64,000 bases of DNA from Chamaea fasciata (Eukaryota > Chordata > Aves > Passeriformes > Sylviidae), in contig JARCOQ010000009.1 of the NCBI GenBank assembly GCA_029207755.1, positions 32,820,914-32,884,913 on the forward strand. The letters run 5' to 3'. The notes below the pieces were generated by a model, which did not search any database, was not told the DNA's origin, and worked only from the letters and a program-made list of their open reading frames with translations. A program made the translations under genes and the position numbers. Position 1 is the stretch's first letter, and every line of letters begins with the position of its first letter. Shown here piece by piece: positions 27,263-38,900 of this stretch.

Positions 27263-29170
27263 CCCCCGAGCCGGCCCTGGGCCTGCCCGTGCCCAGCGAG
27301 GAGCATCCCAACACCAGCCAGGGGCTGCTGCTCTTCCCCTGGCAGCCACAGCGGGGAATTGGGGCAGAAACGCTGAGAACGGGCTCAAACTGGGGCTGAG
27401 GGGGAGGAGGAGGAGGGTCACACCTGCCGGGGGGGAGCACGCCCCAGCCCCAAACACACTCTGCAACATTGAGGCCAATTACCCAAACCTGCAATTAGAG
27501 GCCTCGGGGAAGAGGCTTTCACTCAAGGATAATTAAGCTGCTTGGCAAACGAGAAGCCCGTGGAAGGTGTGGGGGGATAAAAGCAGCCTGAAAAACCATT
27601 TCTATTCACTTGTCATCTTGTTCTGGCTCAGCCTTGGCTTGTTTGATTTTTTAAAAATTTTTTTTAATACCCCTGAGGACAAACTATATCACTGTGGACA
27701 GAAAAACAGTGACTTTTAAATGAGACTTTAAACCATAAAAACCTTGCTTTTGACACAAATGACCCATAACTGGAGTGCTGGGAGCAGAGATTCTCACTAG
27801 TGTAAATATCACCTCGGAGCCGTCAGGGCACCGAGCAGTGCCAGGCTCGCACAGCTGGAAATGCACCTTTACACACACGCCTTGTGCAAAGAGCGGGGAT
27901 TTCCCCTAAAATTCTGGGGTCTGGGGAATTTCTCAAAGGATCACATGCTCGAGCATCCCCCCCTTCACGTGAGGGGCATCCCCCGTGGGGTCATCCAGCA
28001 CAATCCAGCCCCGGAGACACTGAGAGGGGTGGGAAGGGAACTCCAAGCCCCGCGTTCCTTGGCCAGGGCGGCAGCGCTGCCAGCCCGGGCAGGAGCAGCG
28101 CGTTGATCCCAGGGCGCAGCAGGAGATTTACGGCGCGGTGACGGCAGCATCGCCGGCGGCTCAGCTGGGGCTGGCTGTGCCGTCAGCCCTGCTGAAGCAT
28201 CCTGAGGCTGGGAGCGGTATTTATAGCTCCAGAAATACGTGGGTTTTTAAATACCGAGCTCCCGAGGGGGTGGCCCTGCTCCTGTACTGCCAGTGACCCC
28301 TGCTCGTCCGCCACCAGCCGCTCTCAGGGAAGGCAAGGGGCTCTGCATCCCATTTTTAAAAATTATCCCGCCAAGAAAACAAACCAACAAAAAACCAACC
28401 CAGCAAAACTCCCAAAAGCCAACACAGAGCAATGGCACGGCCTCTGTCCTGGGGGTGCCCAGCAAAACCTTCCACGTGGGACCACGTGCCCCTGGAACGC
28501 CCCAGTCACAGCCCCAGCTGCGAAGGTGAAACTGCTTTTATTTATAGCAAAATGGCCTTTCCGTGAGAAATTTGGGGGTGTCTCGAGGTCCCTGGGGCTT
28601 GGCAGCTCCCTGGAAGGGGCAGAAGTTTCCAGCGAGGCTGGATCAAATGTCTCCCAGTGCAGGGGGTTAGGCAAAGGGATATTTTGGGACCTGGGAAGAG
28701 CCAATGGGGCTATTTGTGGCACCAGCATCAGCCCAGGGATCCCAGGTGCCAGCAGAGGAAAGCGAGATTCTTGGGAGCATCAGCAGCAATAAGGCAAACG
28801 AGGATTTAAATCCCAGGATAAACTCATGTTTTTGCTACCAAAAATACTGACGGGGAAGAGGGGTCCCCTTGGTTGCCTGCCTGCCAGAGGAGGACGTTCC
28901 TGGAGCACCTGCCTTCCTTTGATGCCTCCCTGCCTTTGGCAGCTGCTCCAATTAAAAGCTTGGGCTAACGAGCTAATGGGCAGCTCAAACCACCCACATC
29001 TTTGGTGACTGGGAAGGGACCAGCACACCCTGAAATTCAAGAGTGCATCCCATCCCTCCGGGCTGGGAATGACCTGAAATGCAGTAAAACCACCCCAAAA
29101 GCTGGGCTGTGGATGAGCCCTGTGCTGGCAGGGCTGACTCACCGCCAGAGGGGAAATGGCAGGGACGTGA

Positions 29171-29271
29171 CCCTTGGCCTCTGAGAGGAGGGGAAAAAAG
29201 GGAAAGGGGAGAAATTCCCACCCTTGCCCTCTGAGAGAAAGGGGAAAAAAGGGAAAAGGGGGAAATTCCCA
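29171..29271. repeat. Two-copy 50-bp tandem repeat
   Basis: 29171-29220 and 29221-29271 share the order CCCTTG, CTCTGAGAG, GGGGAAAAAAGGGAAA, GAAATTCCCA with a few differences. Copy 2 contains a GGGAAATTCC kappaB-like site. Confidence 0.85.
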
Positions 29272-29879
29272 TCTGAAGCTTCCAGCACTTCGGTGCATGG
29301 GCCTGGGGAGGCAGAGGTGCCAGAGGGGTCCAGCCTGCCCCAGGGAGGGGGATGTGAGGAAAAGAGATCCATCCCAAATCCATCCCCGAGGCGCTGGGAC
29401 CAGCAGCCGGCAGTTTCCAAGCCGCTGCCAGCAGGAAGTGCACCCAAGGCAGTGTGTCTGCACAGAACAAAGGCAGCCCAAGCCTTCCTGCCCACCTGAT
29501 GGGGATGGTGTCCAAAGGGCACCTTCCAATGCCAGGATAAGGCTGCAAGGCCGGTGGCATCCTAGGATGGGAATAAGGCATCCCCCAAAAGAGCTCAGCC
29601 AGAGGATGTGGGGCTAATGGGAGGGGAGGAAGGCCCTTCTGGGAACATCCCAGTGGAATGGATCTGAAGCAAAGGTGTCCTGCTGGGTGTTCACTGTCAC
29701 CCTGCCAGGACTCACAGGGCCATCACCTCCTCGCCCTTCCCTCTCCCACCTCAGGGCAGCCCCCACAGGTCCAGAGTTCTCAGCCACCGGGATGGCAAAG
29801 ACCCCAAATTCCATCCACTGCCAAGGAGCTGCAAAACCAGAGCTGGCTGGAGCCGGGATCCACAGGACACCAACCCAGC

Positions 29880-32871
29880 CGGAGCCTTTCACATTATAAA
29901 CATTTATTTATAGATGTACAATTGTATAATTAACTCTAAATCAAGAGATACAGCCTCTGTGAGCATCCACTGGGATTGACTCCTTCTCCCTCCTTAGGAT
30001 CCGTGGGTATCTACCAGGAAAAATAACCTGAAGGTTTTGGCGGGCAGGCTCCGGGCAGGGAATGCCATTGGGCAACACATCCAGCTCCTTCTGTGAGCAG
30101 GATTTCGGTTTAACCCCGTCCCCATCATCCCTGTGCCTCTGTCGAGCACCATTTCCAATCCTGAACTTCCACCCAATTTCTTCTGAAGGTGGAGCAACCA
30201 TTAGGGAAAAAAAAATAAAAAGAATAAAACCCCTTAAAATCAGGTCCAAGCCATGGTGGCTGTGGGATAACAAGGCTTGCAGCCAACGGGAAGCTGAGAT
30301 TTCACAAAATAAATAAACAGCCAAGACAGAGCGCATGGATTCCTAAGGACAACGGGATGAAACCTCCAATGCCAGCCCACCCGGGAGCTGCCGTGCTCCC
30401 AGTTCACTCCTCTGACCGTGCCAGGTTTTCACTGGAAATGTCTTTAGACACAAATGAGCTGCAGAGCAGCAAAAAAAAAAAAAGAAAAAAAAAATTAAAA
30501 GAATCCAGTTTATTCCATGGGAGGTGGCTCTGCTCATGCTGGCTTTGCTTCCAAGAGATGGGTCCTCACCTGGAGCTGCCTCACACCAGTCCTGCCCGTG
30601 GTGGGGAGGGGGCAGAGTGCAGAACAGACACCCCCCTGATCTCCGCCAGCAGAACTTCTTCCAACAGAAGTTATGGATTTGTGGTACTTTCCAGGTGTCC
30701 TCCAGGAAACACGAGCCGGGGTGTGAAGGCCAGGGCCAGGCTGCACAGGTGGGTGGGCGGGTGAGGCACCCGAGCGTGGGACATGGCACAAAACCTCCCG
30801 ACAAAGGGCGAGGCCGATGGAAAGCCCTCTCCGCACGGAGCGCGCTGATTACCAGGCAGAATTCGAGCAGACTCGGCAGAAAAAGGAGTTACGTGCACAA
30901 ATTAACCAAAGACTGACGAGCAAAATCCATCCAGGACAATCCTTCCCATCCCGAGCGACGCCGGCGCTCAGCTGACCCCGCGGCTCGTGCCGACGCTGCA
31001 GATCCACGACGGGCTCCCCCCGTGCCCTGGGACCCCCTGCACTTTTGGGATTTGGTTCTATCAAAACCCCAAGGGCAGGTGTAGGGACGTCTCCATGCGC
31101 AGAACGTCCTCCTGGGAGCAAAGCACAGCCACTGCAAAGGGATTCCCGTTTTCCAGGCAGGAAAGCGCTGCAGATAGAGACTCCCTGGGAAGAGGCTTCC
31201 CGCTGCCCTGCTCCCCAAAACGGGCAGAAACCAAAATAATTTAATCATCCAACCCCTGCATAGTTTAAAAGTACAACATATATACAGCTATAAATTAATG
31301 CTAAATAGATTATGTTTTTCTTTTGTGTCTTCTTTTACCAACAAATCGTCCCACTTCTCTCTCCACTGGCAGCGGCGAAGGGTCTCCTTCTGCTTCACGG
31401 CTTCTGCAGTTAGTGTGGTTATTTTACACTCTGTGTGTCTGTTCCAGGGGCTGTGGGATCCTTGTGGGATCCTGGGAGCACGCCAGCGGCGTTGGAAGGG
31501 GAGGAGGAAGACAGAGAGTTGGATTTCCTGTCCCAAGCGCTGCCTGCGATCGTCAGAGAGAGGCAGAGAGAAGAAAGAGGGGCAGTTGTGCGTCGCTAAT
31601 TCTGCAATGCCGTTTTTAAGATAAGGTTTGATTCTTTTTAAATAACAGAGTCTGTCACCTCGGCTCAGTGCACTTCCCCAAAAGTCTTCAGGCATTTCAA
31701 TGCTCTGGGAACAAAAGCAGCAGCGGTGTCAGTCTCCGGACAATCTGGGACTCCCCCTTCCTTCCCCACCCCACAGCACAGGCAGCAGCTTTTCCAGGCT
31801 CCTTCCAGACCACGGGTGCAAGGAGGGAATTAAAGAAAAGCAGGTAATTAACACCAGAAGAGGTGCAGCCATCCAAATGAGAGAGCGGGTGGATCAAGGT
31901 AAGAACAGATCCAAAACCAGGATACACACAAAAAAAAAACCCCAAAGTGCCCCAGATGATTTGCTTTAAAGGCCCAACTTTCAGATGCTGAGGAAAACAA
32001 CCCCCAAAAGTGAAAATCAAGCAGCTCAATGGCCAACATCGTCAAGGAGTTCCTGTGAGCTGGAATGGTGTCCTCACAACACTTGGTACAAGCTTCACCC
32101 ACGAGTTTTTCTACAGAAATCTTATGTTCAGATGATTTTGGGGTAGTAGGATCTGCACATTTCACAGCCAGCCCAGCAGTACCTGGTAGGCGAAATCAGC
32201 CCAAAAATCTAGGCAGAAAAAGGACTCCAAACCCTGTGACTTTTTTTTTTTCATTATTTTGGTACAGTTCTCCCAGCACATCCGGTCTCACATGTGTTAT
32301 CTGGGCTCTCCTTAATCCAAGCTCTCCAATCCCCAAATCTTCCAGACCTTCCCCCAGCTGCTTTTACTTTGATTGCCAGTTTAACCCAGTAAGTTACTTC
32401 TAGGACTTGCTGGGAACATTTGCTTTGTTCTCCTTGAATGGGAAGGCAACGAGAGGGGGGACAAGGAACATCTGTTGGGTGGGAGGGACTCCATTCCCTG
32501 TCACCGTGTTGCTTCACGTGCCAGGGATAACAGCTTTCCCAGTAAAACAGGCAACGAAGCAACCGAAAACAAGGGTTCATGAAAACGTGGGGGCTGGATG
32601 CCACAGCGCCCAAGAAACTTCCAACCTCACCGAGGGATTCTGCCCTGTTCCTAGAGGGCAGAGAAAACAGGGAGCCTGGAGAGAGCCGAGGGTGCCAACA
32701 TGCAAACTAAACCCAATCAATTCCTGATTAACGAGGGAGCGCTGCTCGGGTCGGAGGGGAGGCCTGCGTGTGTGCACCCCGAGGGCACTCCTGGAGGTCT
32801 GTGTCTCAATCAGGGATTTCAGTGATCAAAGCACGAGGGTTCCCTGCTCCCGGCTCGTACTTGTGCTGGGA
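29880..32871 (-). other. DNAJB12: Putative DNAJB12 3' UTR
   Basis: No exon of another gene is visible here, and the minus strand shows polyadenylation signals only well below the DNAJB12 stop. A/T-rich blocks such as 31260-31345 look like 3' UTR sequence. The extent is inferred. Confidence 0.45.
29903..29908 (-). terminator. DNAJB12: Candidate distal DNAJB12 polyadenylation signal
   Basis: The minus strand reads AATAAATGTTTATAATGTG, a canonical signal with a GT-rich downstream element. It would give a 3' UTR of about 3 kb. Other candidates on the minus strand are AATAAA at 30509-30514 and ATTAAA at 31240-31245. Confidence 0.45.
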
Positions 32872-32993
32872 CTATCCGTGCAGGGAGGCCTGGACGTCTG
32901 ACAGTCTGCTACAGCTGGGGGTGCCCATCTTCTGTGCCCGCTGGTACAGATCCGAGTCCCCGAAGTAGCGTGCCCGGTACAACAAGCCTTCCT
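32872..32993 (-). CDS. DNAJB12: DNAJB12 coding exon 8 and stop
   Basis: This exon encodes [20 protein letters not shown] and [19 protein letters not shown], then TAG (complement of 32872-32874). The acceptor is TTGGCAG. Confidence 0.95.
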
Positions 32994-35900
32994 CTGCCAA
33001 GGGAAAAGCCTAGCGTCAGCAATGCCCTCTGGAAGAGACTCCCCCCAGGCCCTGCTCCCCCTGTTCCCCCTGCTGGGAACAGGAGGCACCTCCAGCTGTC
33101 CAAGGTGAAGCAAAGGATGAGGATGAGGAAATGTCCCACGCCCTTCAGGACAGGATGGGCGTAAGAGCTGCTGACAGCTCATCCATCCCGGGAAAAGCCA
33201 AGGGAACCCGTCTCCGGTCCCAGGAGCGGCATGGGCAGCCCACACAAAGGTTATCCCAGCAGGGCTCCGTGCTTTGGCACCGCCCAGGGATCACAGCCCC
33301 TCTGGCATTCCAGTGCTGAAATCCTACCCTGGCCACTGCGCCAAGAGCTGTGACCATCACAGCAGCCAGGGCTGTCCCTGGACTCGCTGCCCTCACCACC
33401 CTCTGCCACCAGGATATTTGGCTGGATCATCTGCCTGGGCAGCCCCCACAGCCCTCGGAGCAGGGCTGGGATGTGGGATGCATGACACCATGGGCAGCAG
33501 ACTTTCCAACACCATCCCTGACCAACTGAATTACTACACAGGGCTATCAGAGATCCCACAGCCTCTACCTTCCCCCTCCCCTGGAAATCAGAGGTATCCT
33601 GCTGACATGGCAGGGCACAGCTCTTGTCCGACCAGTTCTGCAGCAGCATTAAAAAGCAAAACAAAACAAAAAACCCCCACATACCGGGCCTGTCATGAAG
33701 TCATAGACTGAAAAAAACAAAGCCACCAACACAGGAAACGCGCTGGCACCGTGTTGAAGTTTAACTTTAGCACGACTTAGTCCCCAGTCAAAGAGCCTTC
33801 CAAAGCCACCTCATGGAGCAGCTCCTGAGCCCTCACTACTCACTCTGCTGCTTCTCCCTCCAGCAGTTATTCCGAAGGTTTGCTATGTAGTCGTCCTCCA
33901 CGCTCCGCTCAACGTTCTTCAGGTTGGTGCCCGTGTACTCCTCGGCAAAGCTCTCGGACACGTAGTAGGGGACTTTCAAGTGCTCTGTGACCCTCCTGTG
34001 TGTGTGACCCACAGACCTGGGGCAGGGACAAGAGCACAACGGTGTAGGACATGTTTCAAGGGTACAGCAAAGCCCCCAGCTCAGGTGATGTGATTCTAAA
34101 CAGCACGAAACATCCCTCACCCCTAACCAGCCACAGGCTTGGACGGTTGGAAGGGAGCAGCATTTCTGGTGGAAACCAACCACCAACAGAGAGACAGAGA
34201 AGCTGCCACGCCTCCAGCAAGGTTCAGACATAACTCCAAGACACACTGCCCAGGGCCTAATCCTACTTAAAATAAAATGTTGCCCAGAATTTTCATTAAA
34301 TTATTAAATCTGTGATTTCCTCCATTCGCAAAATGGGACCCGCTCCGCACCCTGGCTGGCATCAACCAGAACAGAAAACACCTTCTAGAAGGAAATCTCT
34401 TCCTCCCCTGGCCCTGTGCATTTGCATTTCAGACAAAGCCCTGCTCTTGCTTCCCTTGACGGCCCAGCAAACTTAGATCCTCCCAAGGGCATGTGTGTGA
34501 GCTGTCACACAGGAGCTGGGCCCAAACGCTGGATTTGCCAGGAATGGCTACACCTGGAGATGTGCCCGAAGTTCCTAGTAACAAGTATCAGCTGCTGCTG
34601 CATTGAAAGCCAGCCTGATTCTTAAGGCAGGTATAAACATTAACTCATCCAGCTCATCCTTCAGTCTGTTATCAGAGTTTACAGGTGGGATCCCAAGACT
34701 CCTGCACGTTTCACCAAGGCCCAGCGCTAGGTAACTGAATGGAATGAACAGGAGCACAGAGCTCTGCTGGGATTTCTCAAGGCAGAGGTGCAGCCTGGGA
34801 AAAGCCAAGCTCACCATTTTCCCTGACAAGACAGGGCCCTGAGCTCTCCCAAAGTTCACATTGCTCTCATGGATAAAGATGGACTACAGAGCGTGCTCTC
34901 ACAGGAGAAGGACTGGGAATGGCAGGGCTGCAGCGGCACACCGAGGTGTGAAGCATGAAAGTCAGGGCACAGGAAACCAGTCACCTGCAGTCAGACATGC
35001 AATTAAGTCAGGCCAATTCCATGAGGTGTTACTGAACAGTAACAACCAGGCCCACAGCCAGGCAGCTCTTCCAGCAGGAAGATCCTTTTTGAAAGGGATT
35101 TACAAGATTTGTAAAGAACGGTGGTTCTTTAGGACTCTGCCCTCCTCAGTGACAGCTTCGCTATGGAGAAGCGGCATTTAAATCTCTGTGTTCAAAGCTT
35201 CTGTTTCCCAGCTCGCTGGGCCCAGGCACAGCTTTCCCTTCACTGCCAGCAGAGGAGCTGGCAGTGGGTGATCCAGCAGCTCCTCCTGCCGGCACTGCAC
35301 CACCTCATTCCAGCTCAAACACCCTGGCTGCTCGGGAAGGCTGCGCCAGGGCTGCGTGAGCTCATCTGCCACCCTTGTCCAAACCCAGGCATGGAAATCG
35401 GGTTGCTTGCTGCTACCTGAGCACGCAGAGACAGGGACAGCACAGGGAACAGGGAATGGGGCAGCAGAGAAACATCTGGGGCTCAGGGATGGCTTCCTCT
35501 GGCAGTTGGCAAGGCTGGGAGCAAATCCCTGCCCACTTAAACGCTGCCCCTCCCTTCGGTGTCTCCTCACCCCACCAACTCTTCACCAGTATAAAGGAAA
35601 CTGGTGTATGTGTACAATGCTTAGCTTTACAATGCTAATACCAGCTGTGGAAATCACAGCTCAGCGCCCTGCACCCTCTCAGAATAACCCTTAGCTGTGC
35701 CAAAACCATCCCATCCTTTGGTCCCGAGCACCAATGTCACAGTCTTTACTCTGAATCTGAAAGCTGATCTGGGTTTTATAGTATTTAACTTCATGCCCCT
35801 CCCCTGGAATTGTTCAAGGCCAGGTTAGATGGGGCTTGGAGCAACCTGGTCTAGTGGGAGGTGTCCATGGCCATGGCAGGGGGGGTGGAACAAGATAATT

Positions 35901-38900
35901 TTAAGGTCCCTTCCAATCCAAAGCCTTCTGGGATTCTATGATCAATGGCAAACATTTTGCTACCTGTGAAAACAGGCAGGAACCCCAGGCTGCAACCAGG
36001 TCTGCCCTCTCTACATGCACACAAGGAACTCGCACTGAACACGTATTAAGATTTTGCCAAGAATGATGCAAGCAGACAGAAACCAAGCCTGTTTCCCCAC
36101 TCTTTGTTAGCACTGCAAAGTGACTAAGAATAAGGCCACATTCTATTAGTCACCAGAGGGAGCAGATGGGGGCATTTCCACAGGATCTAGAACAGAGCAG
36201 TTTCACTTTTGCATCCTAAATGTCTGGCGAAAGCTATTTCATGGTAACATGAGAGTTCAGAAACAGGGGATTTCTCTGGGAGTGTCTTGTATTCCTTCCT
36301 CTATTGTGTTGTACAAAGGCTTTCATGGAGAATATGGCTTTTGTTTTTTACACTCTGACTCTACATCTCAGTTTGTTCCATATGGGATTTTGGTGCTGGG
36401 CTACAGCCTCCCCAGACCATTTTGTCTGTCCCTTTCCACGACAGACACAGCTGTGGGTATGGACTGCAGGTCCCTGACAAGGAGCTCTCTCCATTAGGGA
36501 GGTGAGCACCCTCCAACTTTCCCTGCATCTTGTATCTCACACCTGTCTGAGAACCATGACGACTTCACTGGCAGCAGAAGCAACAGGGTCAGGAGATAAA
36601 GCAAAAAAACCTAAACCAAGCCAGGAAGAATGGAGGCAAGATCCCAGCCCCACCACAACCCTCCAGAGCCACCCCCTCCCCATGTGGGTAAGTTTTAGAG
36701 GAATGGGTACTAACAGCCTGTGGCTCAAACTGTAGGGTGGGCTGGAGACCATCATCTGGCTGAGAGCAGACACGATGATCAGGATGAGGATGGGCATCAG
36801 CTGGACAAACAGTCCCAGGCCACCCTGAGGGAACAGAAACACACAGTGGAGTGCCATCCATACAGCTGGACAAGGATCCCATGGCACTGCTCTCCCTCCC
36901 TCCCTGCCTCCCTGTGCTCCAACGCAACCTCCCCTCTCCTGCTTGTCACAGGGAGTAACCCAGAAGAGCTGTGGGGAACCCAGCAGCCCATAGGACAGTG
37001 TGACTGAAGGTCCAAACCCCCTGGCCTTTCTCTGGATGTGACAATGGGCAGAGGGGACTGCCAGGGGGAGCCTTGGGAGGGAATTCCAAAAGCCTCACGC
37101 CCACACTTTGTTTTTCTAGAGCGAACTAGTGAGGCAGGACTGGTTTTATGGATGGCCTTCTCTTCTTTTCAGTGCTGGAAGGATGAAGGTAGCTCCCCCC
37201 CTCCCTCACCTCCTGAGCTCCCCTCAGCTTTAAGCTTGAGAAAAAAAATACTCAGGAAGTTCCTGTTTGTTTCTTTACAATAAAATTGGCTCTGCCCAGA
37301 CAACAGCCGTAAGCCTGACTCCAGCTTTCTGTTTGGGGGGGTGGCACCGAGCAGGACTGTTTCACAAGGCAGCCACAGGAGTCAGCTCCCAACGACGTGC
37401 TGGGAAAAGCTCCAGCCTCCCGGATCCCAGCGTGTTTTCCACTTACGTCCCCCTGGTGCTCCCGCCTGTCCTGCCTCTGGTGGTAGGTGTATCTCATCCT
37501 GCCATTGCTGTACACGTGAACATTACCTGAAGGAAGAAGGAAACTGTTACTCCAAAGTCACAGTGTGCAGGGTGCTGCTGGCTGGCCAGGGAGGGACCAC
37601 AAAAGGTGGCCATGATCCAGGTCGCCTGCTTACAGGCTAGAACAGGAGTATTCCTAAGGTGGATTGAGTGCAGAGTGGGCAGAGAGCTCCTTCTGTAAGG
37701 TCTTGCAGGATTGCATGAAAACTCAGCTTGGAAGTGACCTCAGGAGGTTCAACCTCCTGCCCAAAGCAGGGTCAGCTACAGAGAGAGAATACCTTGCACA
37801 GGCCTTCTCCCTTCTGATGGAATAGATTAAAACCAGTTACAAACAGAAATAACTCTGGTGTTTTTCCCACCCTGCAAACAAAGCCCTTCCATGTCTTGTT
37901 TTAAATGTCAAAGCTACAGCTGCTGAGGGAGCCAGGCTGAGAGAGCAGCCCTCAATTCTCTCGGGATAGTGAGGAAAGGGAAAAAGAGACTGAGCTAAAA
38001 TAGCAACATGCTGTTTTTGCAGGAGTAGCTTGGCCTCTCTGCCAGGCAGAGCACGAATGCTGCAAAAGGCTTCCAGATGCCTTTGCATCATTGGTGTTGG
38101 GGTGTCAGTGCTTAGATTCCAGAAAGAGCTACCAGAGTCAGTTTTTGTAACTGAAACCAAATTTTTTTTTTCAAGTTGGTCTACAGAGGTCAAAAAGCCC
38201 TGTGTCCACTTTCAGTCAGATATGACTGGAACAAATACAAAGGAATCCTCCAAAATACCTTTCTCCTGACATGGAACCTGTGTCTTTTGAGCAAGTAAAG
38301 GAGCAGATTCTTTCCTGCTCCCCGAGCCACGATCAGCACTGTGGACAGACAGGATGCAGATTTATTTTTCAATTCACAAGGTCCAAATTATGCTGTAGAA
38401 ATGTTACTTTCCTTTCTATAAAGGGACACAGGGGAGAAAAGGAAGTGGCCACTGATCTTGGAGAACCTGTTCCAGCTGCATGGCAGAGCAGTGATCAAGA
38501 ACAAGGCCCAGGTGTTACCACAGTTTGCTCTGATAAGAAGATTTAAATTCCAAAACCACCGGGCAGAAAAGCCTTCCTCAAAACAGGATTATTTTCACAA
38601 CGACCCTTAAAACAAGTCACTTTTTGTTCTGGCATTCAACCCAACCTAACAGCAGCTGATGTTGCCAGCATGCAAACAAACACCTGAGGCTGGGAAGAAG
38701 CCCAGCTCTGATGGTTGCTGAGCTCTCTAAAGATGAACAATTTAAGAAACTCGAGGTGTTCAGGCCACACGTGAAGGAGAACTCCCCCTCGCCAAGCCCA
38801 GCAACCCTTGCACAGCCCAATAAACCTCAACCGCACCGTGCCAACGCCAAAAGGACGAGGCCCCGCACAAGAAATGAAGGTTGAAGGTGCTTACTAGAAG

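Larger units (their letters stand above)
27061..29890. other. Intergenic region between DDIT4 and DNAJB12 3' ends
   Basis: I find no gene. The first 250 bases hold a CARE-like TGATGCAAC at 27102-27110 and a MARE/AP-1 cluster at 27240-27262. Two CACGTG E-boxes lie at 28473-28478 and 28483-28488. A two-copy 50-bp tandem repeat occupies 29171-29271. Confidence 0.7.

Noticed and set aside
28780..29529. 249-codon minus-strand open frame between DDIT4 and DNAJB12
   Set aside because: It spans the 50-bp tandem repeat and shows Phe/Pro/Ser repeats from it; no family resemblance.
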